Source: Egibacteraceae bacterium
GTDB lineage: Bacteria > Actinomycetota > Nitriliruptoria > Euzebyales > Egibacteraceae
DNA: 64,000 nt
Assembly (NCBI GenBank): GCA_030447925.1
Contig: JAUJNX010000003.1
Coordinates: 408,933-472,932, forward strand
Direction of reading: 5' to 3'
Positions within the stretch are counted from its first letter, which is position 1; each line of letters begins with the position of its first letter. The position numbers and the translations under genes were made by a program. Below, in pieces: positions 26,392-39,350 of this stretch. Below the pieces are notes generated by a model. That model saw only the letters and a list, made by a program, of their open reading frames with translations. It searched no databases and had not been told where the DNA came from.

Positions 26392-26862
26392 CTACTCGGG
26401 ACCGCCGCCGGGCGGCAGCACGCCCAGGTGGAAGGCGCGCAGGTAGTACACGCAGTCCAGCCGGTTCTCGGCGTGGTACTCCGGGTTCCCGTAGAAGTCG
26501 TAGGGGTAGGTGAGCCCCTCCTCCTCCTCCAGGTAGCGGCACTGGCCGTTGATCGCGGGGATGCTCAGCGCCGTGTAGGGCACCGGCAGGCTCCCGCCGC
26601 CGTTGCGCAGCGTGGTGACGCAGCCCAGGAGCGTCTGGATGGGCAGGTCCTCGGCCGGGCCCTCCGGGTACTGCAGCGGCACCCAGTAGGCGGTCTGCTC
26701 GACGACGTTGCCCGAGCCCGGCGGGATCTCCTGCTCGCGGGTCTCATAGAGACCCCGGCAGGTCGCCACGGCGCCGCCCGACGTGGTCTCGGTGGCCGCG
26801 GCTGGGACCGCCAGAGCCATCAGCATCACCAGCGCGAACGCGGTGACGAGCGTTCGCTTCAT
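26392..26862 (-). CDS. Secreted protein of unknown function
   Basis: A 156-aa protein from ATG 26862, preceded by AGGGGGAA. Residues 1-23 are a Sec signal (TLVTAFALVMLMALAVPAAA). The mature part contains four cysteines (ATCRGLYE, LLGCVTTL, NGQCRYLE, LDCVYYL), so two disulfides are likely, and it is rich in Tyr, Glu and Pro. No family recognised. It stands alone between the dehydrogenase terminator and the ACT-domain gene. Confidence 0.7.
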   Translation of the reverse strand: MKRTLVTAFALVMLMALAVPAAATETTSGGAVATCRGLYETREQEIPPGSGNVVEQTAYWVPLQYPEGPAEDLPIQTLLGCVTTLRNGGGSLPVPYTALSIPAINGQCRYLEEEEGLTYPYDFYGNPEYHAENRLDCVYYLRAFHLGVLPPGGGPE

Positions 26863-26950
26863 CGTGTCGGTTCCCCCTGATCGACGAACGGGCCGCGACA
26901 GCTTGACAGCCGAACGTGAGAACGCCGACACAGCACGCAATGTCTGCCCG

Positions 26951-27484
26951 TCAGGGCGTGCGCGTCCCCGCCGCCTCCAGGGCGACCCGCAGCAGCGCCT
27001 GGGCGCGCTCCCGCTCCGTCGAGGTGAACCGGTAGTCGCGGCTGAGCACCAGCGCGCGGTCGTCGAAGGGCAGGACCAGGCGCTTGTCGGTGCCCCCCGG
27101 CGCCCGGTCGGCGGCCACGATCTCCGCCGAGGACGCCCGCAGCAGCCCGCCGAGCAGGGTCTGCACGCCGCTGTCCAGCGTCATGGCGCCGTTCAGCACG
27201 GCCTCGAGCCCCACCGCGAGCCGCGTGACCGCGTCGCCCGGGTGCCCGCGCGACGGCCCGGCGTGGACCAGGGTGAGGCCGGGGACCTCGCGGACCCGGT
27301 CGAGCAGCGCCGCCAGCTGGGTTGCGTCGTCGACCACCACGACCAGGTCGTCCAGCGCCTCCCGCCCCGACTGCTCGACGACGTCGACCGCCTGGATGTC
27401 CCCGCCCGCCTGGCCGATCGCGCCCGCCAGCGCGGCCAGGGCACCCGGGCGGTCCGGCACGCTGCACCGCACCACGACCTCCAC
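26951..27484 (-). CDS. ACT-domain protein divergent from leuA
   Basis: A 177-aa protein. GTG 27484 follows GGAGGA by 6 nt. The first 70 residues are an ACT-type amino-acid-binding module (EVVVRCSVPDRPGALAALAG ... AGGDIQAVDVVE), a second region (LDDLVVVVDDATQLAALLDR) completes its beta-alpha-beta pattern, and the C-terminal half (LVLPFDDRALVLSRDYRFTS) has no match I recognise. ACT modules sense amino acids in biosynthetic enzymes and regulators. Lying head-to-head with the leucine operon, it may respond to branched-chain amino acids; this is inference, since no DNA-binding domain is visible. Confidence 0.65.
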   Translation of the reverse strand: MEVVVRCSVPDRPGALAALAGAIGQAGGDIQAVDVVEQSGREALDDLVVVVDDATQLAALLDRVREVPGLTLVHAGPSRGHPGDAVTRLAVGLEAVLNGAMTLDSGVQTLLGGLLRASSAEIVAADRAPGGTDKRLVLPFDDRALVLSRDYRFTSTERERAQALLRVALEAAGTRTP

Positions 27485-27548
27485 GACGGTTCCTCCCCGC
27501 TCCAGCCTCCGGGGCATGGTACGCCGGGCACCCGCCGCGCAGGTCGCC

Positions 27549-27577
27549 TTGACGCGCGGTGACGCGCCGGGTACACC
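27549..27577 (+). promoter_or_regulatory. Promoter of the leuA operon
   Basis: TTGACG (27549-27554), a 17-nt spacer, then TACACC (27572-27577). A start 7-8 nt downstream would fall at 27584-27586, on the ATG of the leader peptide, giving a leaderless leader-peptide mRNA. Confidence 0.55.
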
Positions 27578-27585
27578 TGTCCGCG

Positions 27586-27675
27586 ATGCAGACCACGACC
27601 GGCGTTCCCGCCGCCCGGCGCGCTCCCCGCGCCGGTGTGCTCGTCGTGCTGCTCGGCTTCCTCCTCATTCTTTGA
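27586..27675 (+). CDS. Leucine leader peptide of the leuA operon
   Basis: A 29-aa reading frame, ATG 27586 to TGA 27675. It begins MQTTTGVPAARRAPRAG and ends VLVVLLGFLLIL, with six Leu codons (CTC, CTG, CTC, CTC, CTC, CTT) plus Val and Ile in the last 12 positions. A hairpin follows immediately. This is the layout of ribosome-mediated attenuation: with enough charged leucyl-tRNA the ribosome finishes the peptide and the terminator forms; when Leu is scarce it stalls and leuA is transcribed. Such leaders are known for leuA in actinobacteria. Confidence 0.75.
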   Translation: MQTTTGVPAARRAPRAGVLVVLLGFLLIL

Positions 27676-27676
27676 C

Positions 27677-27720
27677 GCCGCGGGCGGGCCTCTTCGCACT
27701 CGAACCCCCCGCGGCGGCCC
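27677..27720 (+). promoter_or_regulatory. Attenuator region of the leuA operon
   Basis: GCCGCGGG (27677-27684) pairs with CCCGCGGC (27708-27715), starting just after the leader stop codon. GGGCC (27686-27690) can instead pair with GGCCC (27716-27720). The 3' side ends about 40 nt before the leuA start. There is no T-run, so it could act as terminator or by masking ribosome entry. Confidence 0.55.
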
Positions 27721-27760
27721 CAGGCAGGGTGCTCGGGAACAAGGACGAGGAGCTCCACCG

Positions 27761-29310
<1,550 letters not shown>

Positions 29311-29314
<4 letters not shown>

Positions 29315-29373
29315 CCGCCGCGCGCAGCGCATCCCTGTCCGCAAGCCGCCCGGCGTCTGAGGTGCACCCATGA
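29311..29373 (+). CDS. Mini-cistron 1: repeat-derived 20-aa peptide between leuA and the 69-aa gene
   Basis: ATG 29311 overlaps the leuA stop (ATGA), and the TGA at 29371-29373 overlaps the next gene's ATG (again ATGA). The peptide starts MTAARSAS and ends SRPASEVHP. Its 3' half is the repeat AGCCGCCCGGCGTCTGAGG with TGCACCC, which also supplies the Shine-Dalgarno (GAGGTG) for the next gene. The first nine bases (ATGACCGCC) repeat at the downstream gene's start. Removing 29311-29369 would leave a perfect leuA/69-aa-gene ATGA overlap. Whether the peptide has a function is unknown. Confidence 0.5.
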
Positions 29374-29579
29374 CCGCCAACCGCACCGTGCGGCTGCACG
29401 TCGATCCGGGGTCCACCCCGGAGGAGGAGGCGGCGCTGGTCGCCCGGGTCGCCGCCGCTATCGCGGAGTCCACCGGGTCCGACGAGGTCGTGGTCGAGCT
29501 GCACCGCGGCCAGGAGCTGGTCGTCGGCGGGTCCGCGGTCGCCGAGCGCATCCAGGGCAGCCAGCGGTGGTCGGCGTGA
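29370..29579 (+). CDS. Small 69-aa protein between leuA and leuC
   Basis: Starts [14 protein letters not shown], continues [20 protein letters not shown] and ends with a second strand region [16 protein letters not shown]. The beta-helix-beta layout and the PEEEAALVA helix faintly recall actinobacterial acyl-CoA carboxylase epsilon subunits, but the match is too short to name it. Its GTGA overlap with leuC means it is translated with the leucine enzymes, so a role as a small subunit or regulator of the pathway is possible. Confidence 0.6.
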   Translation: MTANRTVRLHVDPGSTPEEEAALVARVAAAIAESTGSDEVVVELHRGQELVVGGSAVAERIQGSQRWSA

Positions 29580-30988
29580 CCGGCCCAGCGCCGCGGACGC
29601 TGTTCGAGAAGATCTGGGCCGACCACCTGGTCGGCGCCGACGCGACCGACGCGTCGGCGGCCCTGCTGCACATCGACCTGCACCTGGTCCACGAGGTCAC
29701 CAGCCCGCAGGCGTTCGAGGGCCTGCGCCTGGCGGGCCGGACGGTCCGCCGACCCGACCTGACCCTGGCGACCATGGACCACAACGTCCCCACCACCGAC
29801 CGGTCCCTGCCGATCGCCGATGACCTGTCGCGCGCGCAGATGGACGCCCTGGAGCGCAACTGCGCCGAGGCCGGCGTGCGCCTGTTCACCATGCGCTCCC
29901 CGAACCAGGGCATCGTGCACATGATCGGCCCGGAGCTGGGGCTCACCCAGCCGGGCATGACCGTGGTCTGCGGGGACAGCCACACCGCCACCCACGGGGC
30001 CTTCGGGGCGCTGGCCTTCGGCATCGGCACCAGCGAGGTCGAGCACGTCCTGGCCACCCAGTGCCTGCCGCAGGCCAAGCCGCGGACGATGGCGGTCGAG
30101 ATCACCGGCGCGCTGCCGTTCGGCGTCACCGCCAAGGACCTGATCCTGTCGGTCATCCAGGCCATCGGGGTCGACGGCGGCGTGGGCCACGTCATCGAGT
30201 ACCGCGGCCACGCGGTCGCGGACCTCACCATGGAGGGCCGCATGACGGTGTGCAACATGTCGATCGAGGCGGGCGCCCGGGCGGGGCTGATCGCCCCCGA
30301 CGAGACCACCTTCGCGTGGCTGAAGGGGCGGCCCCACGCGCCCGAGGGCGACCGCTGGGACGAGGCCCTGGCCGCCTGGCGGGAGCTGCGCACCGACCCG
30401 GGCGCGGTGTTCGACCGCACCGTCACCCTCGACGCGACGACGTTCGCCCCCACCGTGACGTGGGGGACGACGCCGGCCATGAGCGTGCCGGTCAGCGGCC
30501 GGGTGCCGCTGCCGGAGGAGACCCGCGACGCCGATCAGGCCCGCCGGGCGCTGGCCTACATGGGCCTGGAGGGCGGGGAGGCGATCACCGACCTGCGCCT
30601 GGACCGGGTCTTCATCGGCTCGTGCACCAACGGGCGGCTGTCGGACCTGCGCGCCGCCGCCCGGGTGGTGGCCGGCCGGCGCGTCGCCGACGGCGTGCAC
30701 GGCATGGTCGTGCCGGGGTCGTACCCGGTGAAGCTGGCCGCCGAGGCCGAGGGCCTGGACCGCGTGTTCACCGAGGCCGGGTTCGAGTGGCGCGAGCCGG
30801 GCTGCTCGATGTGCCTGGGCATGAACCCGGACATCCTGCAGCCGGGCGAGCGCTGCGCCTCGACCTCCAACCGCAACTTCGAGGGCCGCCAGGGCCGCGG
30901 TGGCCGCACCCATCTGGTGTCGCCGGAGATGGCGGCCGCCGCCGCGGTGGCCGGCCACTTCGTCGACGTCCGGGAGGTGCAGCCATGA
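29576..30988 (+). CDS. leuC: 3-isopropylmalate dehydratase large subunit
   Basis: A 470-aa aconitase-family subunit. [12 protein letters not shown] starts the protein, MDHNVPTTD and [21 protein letters not shown] are family motifs, and the 4Fe-4S ligands are in FIGSCTNGR and [11 protein letters not shown]. With LeuD it isomerises 2-isopropylmalate to 3-isopropylmalate. GTG 29576 overlaps the preceding stop (GTGA). Its last codons (GAG GTG CAG CCA TGA) resemble the 3' end of the repeat cassette and supply a Shine-Dalgarno to the mini-cistron that follows. Confidence 0.95.
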   Translation: MTGPAPRTLFEKIWADHLVGADATDASAALLHIDLHLVHEVTSPQAFEGLRLAGRTVRRPDLTLATMDHNVPTTDRSLPIADDLSRAQMDALERNCAEAGVRLFTMRSPNQGIVHMIGPELGLTQPGMTVVCGDSHTATHGAFGALAFGIGTSEVEHVLATQCLPQAKPRTMAVEITGALPFGVTAKDLILSVIQAIGVDGGVGHVIEYRGHAVADLTMEGRMTVCNMSIEAGARAGLIAPDETTFAWLKGRPHAPEGDRWDEALAAWRELRTDPGAVFDRTVTLDATTFAPTVTWGTTPAMSVPVSGRVPLPEETRDADQARRALAYMGLEGGEAITDLRLDRVFIGSCTNGRLSDLRAAARVVAGRRVADGVHGMVVPGSYPVKLAAEAEGLDRVFTEAGFEWREPGCSMCLGMNPDILQPGERCASTSNRNFEGRQGRGGRTHLVSPEMAAAAAVAGHFVDVREVQP

Positions 30989-31053
30989 GGGTCGCAGGCC
31001 GAAGGCCGGAGTCCCCGTTCGGAAGCCGCCCGGCGTCTGAGGTGCACACGTGA
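30985..31053 (+). CDS. Mini-cistron 2: repeat-derived 22-aa peptide between leuC and leuD
   Basis: ATG 30985 overlaps the leuC stop, and TGA 31051-31053 overlaps the leuD GTG (GTGA). The peptide begins [13 protein letters not shown] and ends [15 protein letters not shown] recurs as GRRSPES in mini-cistron 3, and RPASEVH is shared with mini-cistron 1. The first bases (TGAGGG) repeat at the leuD start. Removing 30985-31049 would restore a direct leuC/leuD GTGA overlap. Function unknown. Confidence 0.5.
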   Translation: MRVAGRRPESPFGSRPASEVHT

Positions 31054-31645
31054 GGGCTGTGCGCGTGGTCGAGGGGCGGATGGTCCCGCTGGACGGGCCG
31101 ACGTCGACACCGACCAGATCATGCCCAAGCAGTTCCTCAAGCGCATCGAGCGCACCGGCTTCGGCGAGTTCGTGTTCGACGACTGGCGCCGCGACCCGGG
31201 CTTCGTGCTCAACGACCCGCGCTACGCCGGGGCGAACGTGCTGGTCACCGGCCCCAACTTCGGGTCGGGGTCGTCGCGCGAGCACGCGCCGTGGGGGCTC
31301 CAGCAGTACGGGTTCGATGCCGTGGTGGCGCCGAGCTTCGCCGACATCTTCCGCAGCAACTGCGCGCGCATCGGGCTGCTCACCGTCGAGCTGCCGGAGA
31401 AGGTCGTCCGCGAGCTGCTCGACCTCGCCACCGGGCAGCCCGACACCTCCGTGCGGATCGACCTGCCCGCGCAGACGCTCACCGCGGGCGACGTCGCCGC
31501 GACCTTCCCGTTCGACCCGGCGACCAAGCACCTGCTGGTCGAGGGCCTCGACGAGATCGCGCTGACCCTGCGGCAGGCCGACGCGATCGCTGCGTTCGAG
31601 GCGCGGCGCCCGTCCTGGCGGCCGGTGACCAGCGTGCGTTCGTGA
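31050..31645 (+). CDS. leuD: 3-isopropylmalate dehydratase small subunit (one frameshift)
   Basis: GTG 31050 reads [16 protein letters not shown], then one base appears to be missing near 31095-31105, after which the frame continues DVDTDQIMPKQFLKRIERTG, GPNFGSGSSREHAPWGLQQY and PSFADIFRSNCARIGLL, the canonical LeuD swivel-domain motifs. Restored length is 198 aa. It pairs with LeuC. The shift lies in CGGGCCGACG and is probably a sequencing error, because everything around it is conserved. Its stop overlaps a GTG of the channel gene. Confidence 0.85.
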
Positions 31646-32484
31646 CCGAGGCGGCGGGGGCAGGTACAGCGTCGATGACCGACACCAGCGCCCCGCCCAC
31701 CCGCCCCGACGCCGAGGACGAGGAGGTCCTCACCGCGTTCCGCCGGTCGGTGGACGAGGGCGAGGTCCGGCTGGCGCGCAGCTGGCCGGACCTGCTCGCC
31801 ACCGGCCTCCTGGGCGGCGCCGACGTCAGCATCGGCGTGCTCGCGCTGCTGATCGTGGAGGAGGCGACGGGGTCGCGGCTGCTCGGGGCGCTCGCCTTCC
31901 CGATCGGGTTCATCGCGCTGAACCTGGCCCGCTCGGAGCTGTTCACCGAGAACTTCCTCGTGCCCGTCGCGGCGGTGGTCGCCCGGCGGGCGACGGCCCT
32001 GTCCCTGATCCGCCTCTGGGTCGGGACGCTGGTCGGCAACCTCATCGCCGCCTGGCTGGTGACGCGGCTGCTCATGGTCGCGCTGCCGCGCCTGCACCCC
32101 CTCGCGGTCGAGACCGGCGCCTCCTACCCGGAGCTGGGCATCGGCGCGCAGTCCTTCGCGCTGGCGGTCGTCGGCGGGGCGGTCATCACCCTGATGACCT
32201 GGATGGAGCGCCAGAGCGACACCGAGGGGGCGAAGCTGCTCGCCGCGGTGGTCATCGCCTTCCTGCTCGTCGCCGGACCGCTCAACCACGTCATCGTCAA
32301 CACCGTGGAGATGTTCGCGGCGCTGCACGTCGGGGCGCCGTTCGGCTATGCCGACTGGGCGCGGACCGCCGCCTGGGCCGCCCTGGGCAACATGGTCGGC
32401 GGGCTGGGCCTGGTGACGGTGCTGCGCCTCGTCCAGGTCGGGTCGGGCGAGATCCGCGCCGCCCGCGGCGCGCCCCTGCGCTGA
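31642..32484 (+). CDS. Formate/nitrite transporter family channel, YfdC type
   Basis: A 280-aa membrane protein with six to seven hydrophobic helices. RSELFTENFLVPVAAVVAR and LIRLWVGTLVGNLIAAW match E. coli YfdC (RQQLFTEN ... LIRLW ... LGN), a distinct branch of the FNT pentameric channels. Substrate of this branch is not established. GTG 31642 overlaps the leuD stop (GTGA); ATG 31675 is the alternative start and lacks the coupling. Cotranscription with leu genes suggests transport of a small organic acid, which is inference only. Confidence 0.8.
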   Translation: MTEAAGAGTASMTDTSAPPTRPDAEDEEVLTAFRRSVDEGEVRLARSWPDLLATGLLGGADVSIGVLALLIVEEATGSRLLGALAFPIGFIALNLARSELFTENFLVPVAAVVARRATALSLIRLWVGTLVGNLIAAWLVTRLLMVALPRLHPLAVETGASYPELGIGAQSFALAVVGGAVITLMTWMERQSDTEGAKLLAAVVIAFLLVAGPLNHVIVNTVEMFAALHVGAPFGYADWARTAAWAALGNMVGGLGLVTVLRLVQVGSGEIRAARGAPLR

Positions 32485-32547
32485 GCGCCGCGCCAGGTCG
32501 TGCAGGGTGTGCTTGACCTGCGGGCGGGCGATGCCGACGCTTGACGG

Positions 32548-33075
32548 GTGTCCGCCGCCGAGGAGCTGCCGTCCCGCCTGCCGAAGGTCCCCGCCTACGC
32601 CTGGGCCTGGCTCCAGCGGTCCCGGCCGGTGCTGGCCGAGGCGGCGCGGCGCCTGACCGGGGCCGCGCCCGGTCCCGGCTTCGCCGACGACCTGCGCCGG
32701 CGCTGGGACGCCGACCCGTTCGTCCAGGGCGTCGTGCTCGACGTCATCGCCGACGTCGCCTTCCGCGGGCGCGTTCCGGCCTCCCGGCCCGTCGGGGCGT
32801 CGTGGGACCGCGGCCTGACGTGGTGGGCCGCCCTGCTGGCGGGCTCCACCCCCCAGGCCTACGGCACGGCCCCGCCGACGCCCGGGCAGCGGGCGCTGTT
32901 CGGCGACGGGCGCGACCCGGCCGCCGGCGCCGGCGCGCCCCCTGCCGCGGTGCTGGTGGGCTCCCACGAGCGCCGCGCCCTGGCCCAGGCCCTGCGCGAC
33001 CTGCTGCGTGCCGGTGACGGGGAGTCGGTGCCGGCCGCCGAGGTCCGCCGCCTGCTGGCCGACCTGGAACATTGA
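32548..33075 (+). CDS. Conserved hypothetical protein (175 aa)
   Basis: GTG 32548. Helical, Trp-rich N-terminus (LPKVPAYAWAWLQRSRPVLA), a middle region VQGVVLDVIADVAFRGRVPA, and a C-terminal PAAVLVGSHERRALAQALRD. No signal peptide or membrane segment. I do not recognise a family. It lies 48 bp before the helicase gene on the same strand. A weak hairpin (CAGGTC ... GACCTG, 32493-32519) lies between it and the channel gene. Confidence 0.6.
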   Translation: MSAAEELPSRLPKVPAYAWAWLQRSRPVLAEAARRLTGAAPGPGFADDLRRRWDADPFVQGVVLDVIADVAFRGRVPASRPVGASWDRGLTWWAALLAGSTPQAYGTAPPTPGQRALFGDGRDPAAGAGAPPAAVLVGSHERRALAQALRDLLRAGDGESVPAAEVRRLLADLEH

Positions 33076-33110
33076 CGGCGGCGGGCTGGAGGGGCGGGCG
33101 CGGGGGCAGG

Positions 33111-33116
33111 TAGCGT
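33111..33116 (+). promoter_or_regulatory. -10 box (TAGCGT) before the helicase gene
   Basis: TAGCGT is followed after 7 nt by TTG 33124, the same spacing as other probable leaderless genes here. It argues for TTG 33124 rather than the GTG at 33115, which overlaps this box. Confidence 0.35.
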
Positions 33117-33123
33117 GGCCGGG

Positions 33124-36424
<3,301 letters not shown>

Positions 36425-36428
<4 letters not shown>

Positions 36429-36547
36429 GCGGCGGACGGCGGAGCCCGGAGTCGCTGCCCCCAGCCCGGCCGGCGCGTGAGGCCGCGCATGACCGGCCGG
36501 CGCGTGAGGCCGCGCATGACCGGCCGGCGCGTGAGGTGCACCCATGA
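36425..36547 (+). CDS. Mini-cistron 3: repeat-derived 40-aa peptide between helicase and SWIM gene
   Basis: ATG 36425 overlaps the helicase stop, and TGA 36545-36547 overlaps the SWIM gene's ATG (both ATGA). It begins MSGGRRSPES and contains RPAREAAHD twice (27-bp DNA repeats at 36466-36492 and 36493-36519) before ending RPAREVHP. The first six bases (ATGAGC) repeat at the downstream start. Removing 36425-36543 restores a direct ATGA overlap. Compared with mini-cistrons 1 and 2 it has internally amplified its repeat without losing the frame. Confidence 0.5.
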
Positions 36548-37303
36548 GCTGGTCGCAGCGCTGGCGCGCCCTGCTGGACGAGGACGCCCCCGACCTGGCC
36601 CTGCGCCTGGCGCGCGGGCGGGCCTACGCGCGGTCGGGGCGGGTGACGGAGCTGCGCGCGCTCGCCGGCCGGCTGGAGGCCCGCGTCCAGGGCGGCCGCG
36701 CGACACCGTACCAGGTGGAGCTGGGCCTGCCGGTCCTGCCCGACGACGACTGGGCCACCGTCGTGGCGGCGGTCGCGGCGCAGGTCCGCCACGCCGCGCG
36801 CCTGCTGGCCAACCAGGTCCCCGACGGCCTGGCGGGGGAGCTGGAGGAGCGGGGCCTGCGCCTGTTCCCGCACCGCGCGGAGGTCACGACCGCCTGCGGG
36901 TGCGACGACCCCAGCCCCTGGTGCAAGCACGTGGTCGCGGCGATCGAGGTGAGCGCCGCGGAGATGGACGCCGACCCGTTCCTGCTCCTGCGCCTGCGCG
37001 GCCGCGGCCGCGAGCGGCTGCTCACCGACCTGGGCCGCGCCCGCCGGGCGCAGGCGCCCGACAGCGACTCCCAGCCGCTGACCGGCCTGCCGTCGGGCGA
37101 CGGCTGGGCGACCGCCGGCGCGCCCCTGCCCGACGCGCCGGCACCGGCGGGCGCCGATGGTCACGCCGCTGGCGCAGCGCGGCGACCCGCCCGGCTGGGC
37201 GGGCGGGGTGTCCGCGGCCGACCTGTTCGCCCCGCTGGTCGACCGCGGCGCCGCGTGGGCGGCGCGGGTGGCCCGCGGCGGCGACCGCGAGCCCGCTGCC
37301 TAG
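36544..37303 (+). CDS. SWIM zinc-finger protein, helicase partner (one frameshift)
   Basis: MSWSQRWRALLDEDAPDLAL starts the protein. The SWIM metal ligands are in ACGCDDPSPWCKHVVA (CxC...CxH), around residue 120. The frame shifts near 37145-37157 and continues MVTPLAQRGDPPGWAGG to TAG 37303, giving about 253 aa. SWIM-finger proteins next to SNF2 helicases are a known pair in actinobacteria and related phyla; the finger probably binds nucleic acid. GAGGTG in the mini-cistron provides its ribosome binding site. Confidence 0.8.
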
Positions 37304-37341
37304 CCCCGCCGTCCGCCGGCCGCGAGCCCGCCGGGCGGCTC

Positions 37342-37730
37342 CTAGCGGTCGGTGTCGGCGACGCCGGGGGCAGGGCGCCGGTGACGCGCTGCCAGCCGGC
37401 CGTGGCCCCCTGGGCGGCGAGGAGGCGGCCCACGCCGACGGCGGCGCCCGACGCGACCGCCCACGCCAGGCCCTCGGCCAGCGAGGTGCCCGGCGCGCCG
37501 GGGTTGGTGGGCGCGTCGTGGCCCGTGACCCGGCGCCACAGCGCCAGCAGCAGCTTGCGCACCAGGAGGCCGGCGAGGATCGCGCCGCCCGTCCCGATGA
37601 CGTTCCAGATGGCGCGCTCCGCGGTCTGGCTCACCTGCGCACGTACCTCCGTGTCGAGACGGTCGAGGTCCTGTCCCAGCTTGGCCCTGGCTGCGCGCGC
37701 GGCGGCGGCCTTGTCGGCGACGTCGCTCAT
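37342..37730 (-). CDS. DUF4235 membrane protein with DUF3618-like N-terminus
   Basis: ATG 37730. Residues 1-38 (KAAAARAARAKLGQDLDRLD) are a DUF3618-like amphipathic helix. Then come NVIGTGGAILAGLLVRKLLLALWRRVTG and WAVASGAAVGVGRLLAAQG, the two helices of DUF4235. The open frame runs on to 37161, antisense over the SWIM gene. One extra base near 37370 would end it with PGVADTDR at TAG 37342, which fits the convergent neighbour better, so I give that end. Function unknown; usually found with Holin-X, as here. Confidence 0.65.
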
Positions 37731-38193
37731 CGGCGGGGAGGTGCTGTCGGGCCACGGCGAGGTCCTCCCGGACGCTGGCGACGGTGGTGTCGAGCCGGGC
37801 CGGGCGGGACAGCTGCTGTCGGCCGACCAGCGCCGCGATGCCGGCGACCACCAGCAGCAGGACGCTGACGATCAGGGCGGCGGCCCAGTCCGGCAGGAAC
37901 AGCGCGAGCACCAGCCCGAGCGTGATCAGCAGCCCCTGGAGCGCCAGCCAGCCCGCCGCGCCGGCGGCGCCGAACAGGGCCGCACCGGTCGCCTTGGCCT
38001 GCACGACCGGCTTCAGCTCCGCCTGGGCGAGGGCGACCTCGGCGCGCACGAGGTCGCGCAGGTCCTGCGCGACGGCCCCCGCCGCGGCGCCCGCGCCGAT
38101 GGTCGGTCGGCGCCCGACCGCGTTGCGGATGCGCGTGCGCAGGTCGCCGCCCGCGGGCGCTGCCCCGGCGTCGCCGCCCAGAGGCGTACTCAT
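37731..38193 (-). CDS. Actinobacterial Holin-X / phage_holin_3_6 family membrane protein
   Basis: ATG 38193. An N-terminal helix (DLRTRIRNAVGRRP, DLRDLVRAEVALAQAELKPV) precedes two membrane helices (LALQGLLITLGLVLALFLPDW, LIVSVLLLVVAGIAALVG), then LDTTVASVREDLAVARQHL. This is the Holin-X family, present in most actinobacterial chromosomes outside prophages and of unproven function. No stop occurs where the protein should end (near 37731); the frame continues into the next gene, so a small indel near the 3' end is likely and the end is approximate. Confidence 0.65.
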
Positions 38194-38405
38194 CGCTGCT
38201 CTCCTGTTCCCCGGACCGACCAGGTCTCCATACCCAGGTGGCGGCGAAAAGCTTGCCCGAAACCCCGCGCGTTGTCGTACCCTCGACACAGTCAGTGGTG
38301 CGCGCTCTGCGCGACCGAGGAACGCTCTGGTCGGTGAGTTCGACCTCCGCGTAGTGGTTCTGGCCGCGTTCCCGCGCTCGCCGGGGACGGTTGTAGGAAG
38401 GAAAG

Positions 38406-39350
38406 GTGACCGCCTCCGTGCCTCAGATCGTGGAGGAGATGCCGCTGCACGACCACGTGCAGCTGTACCTCCGGGAGATGGCTCGAACGGCGCTGCTCAC
38501 GGCGGAGGAGGAGGTCGATCTCGCGAAGCGCTACGAGGCCGGCCTCGAGGCCGAGCGGGTCATGGCCGACAAGCGCAAGCTGACCGTCAAGCGCAAGCGG
38601 GAGCTGCACAAGGTCGAGCGGGACGGCAAGCGGGCCAAGGAGCGCCTCGTCCAGGCGAACCTCCGCCTGGTCGTCTCGGTCGCCAAGCGCTACCAGGGCC
38701 AGGGCCTGCCGCTGCTCGACCTCATCCAGGAGGGCAACCTCGGCCTGCTGCGCGCCGTCGAGAAGTTCGACTACCGCCGCGGGTACAAGTTCTCCACCTA
38801 CGCCACCTGGTGGATCCGCCAGGCCGTGGGTCGCGGCGTCGCGGACAAGGGCCGCACGATCCGCCTGCCCGTTCACATGATGGAGCGGGTGCGCCGGGCG
38901 CTGTCGATGCAGCGCGACCTGGCGGAGAGCTTCGGCCGCGAGCCCACGCTGGAGGAGCTGGCCGAGGAGCTCGGCGAGGACGTCGCCACCGTCGAGGAGC
39001 TGCTGACCTACGCGCGCACGCCCACGTCGCTGGAGACCCCGGTCGGCGAGGACGGCGACGCGGAGCTCGGCGACTTCATCGAGGACCGCAACGCCGACGA
39101 CCCGCTGGAGGTCGCCGCCAAGGGCCTCGCGCGCCAGGAGCTGCTCGACGTCGTCGCCGGCCTGCCGGAGCGCGAGCGCATCATCCTGGAGCTGCGCTTC
39201 GGCCTGCTGGACGGCGAGGCGCGCACGCTGGACGACGTCGGCCGCTACTTCGGGCTGACGCGTGAGCGCATCCGCCAGCTGGAGGCGCGGGCGCTGTCCA
39301 AGCTGCGCCACCCGTCGCGGGGCCGCGCGTTGAGCGACACCGCGGCTTGA
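38406..39350 (+). CDS. Sigma-70 family RNA polymerase sigma factor, RpoD-like group
   Basis: A 314-aa protein, GTG 38406 with AGGAAGGAAAG just upstream. Region 1.2 (HDHVQLYLREMARTALLTAE) is followed by region 2 (NLRLVVSVAKRY, LIQEGNLGLLRAVEKFD, YKFSTYATWWIRQAVGRG), region 3, and region 4 with an intact HTH (RTLDDVGRYFGLTRERIRQL). It lacks region 1.1 and is short, so it is either the primary sigma of this lineage or a group 2 paralogue. The 212 bp upstream, shared with the divergent Holin-X gene, has a possible TACCCT -10 near 38270 but no convincing -35. Confidence 0.9.
   Translation: MTASVPQIVEEMPLHDHVQLYLREMARTALLTAEEEVDLAKRYEAGLEAERVMADKRKLTVKRKRELHKVERDGKRAKERLVQANLRLVVSVAKRYQGQGLPLLDLIQEGNLGLLRAVEKFDYRRGYKFSTYATWWIRQAVGRGVADKGRTIRLPVHMMERVRRALSMQRDLAESFGREPTLEELAEELGEDVATVEELLTYARTPTSLETPVGEDGDAELGDFIEDRNADDPLEVAAKGLARQELLDVVAGLPERERIILELRFGLLDGEARTLDDVGRYFGLTRERIRQLEARALSKLRHPSRGRALSDTAA

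Noticed and set aside
37731..38193. Prophage, suggested by the holin-family protein
   Set aside because: Holin-X proteins are common on actinobacterial chromosomes, and no other phage gene is nearby.
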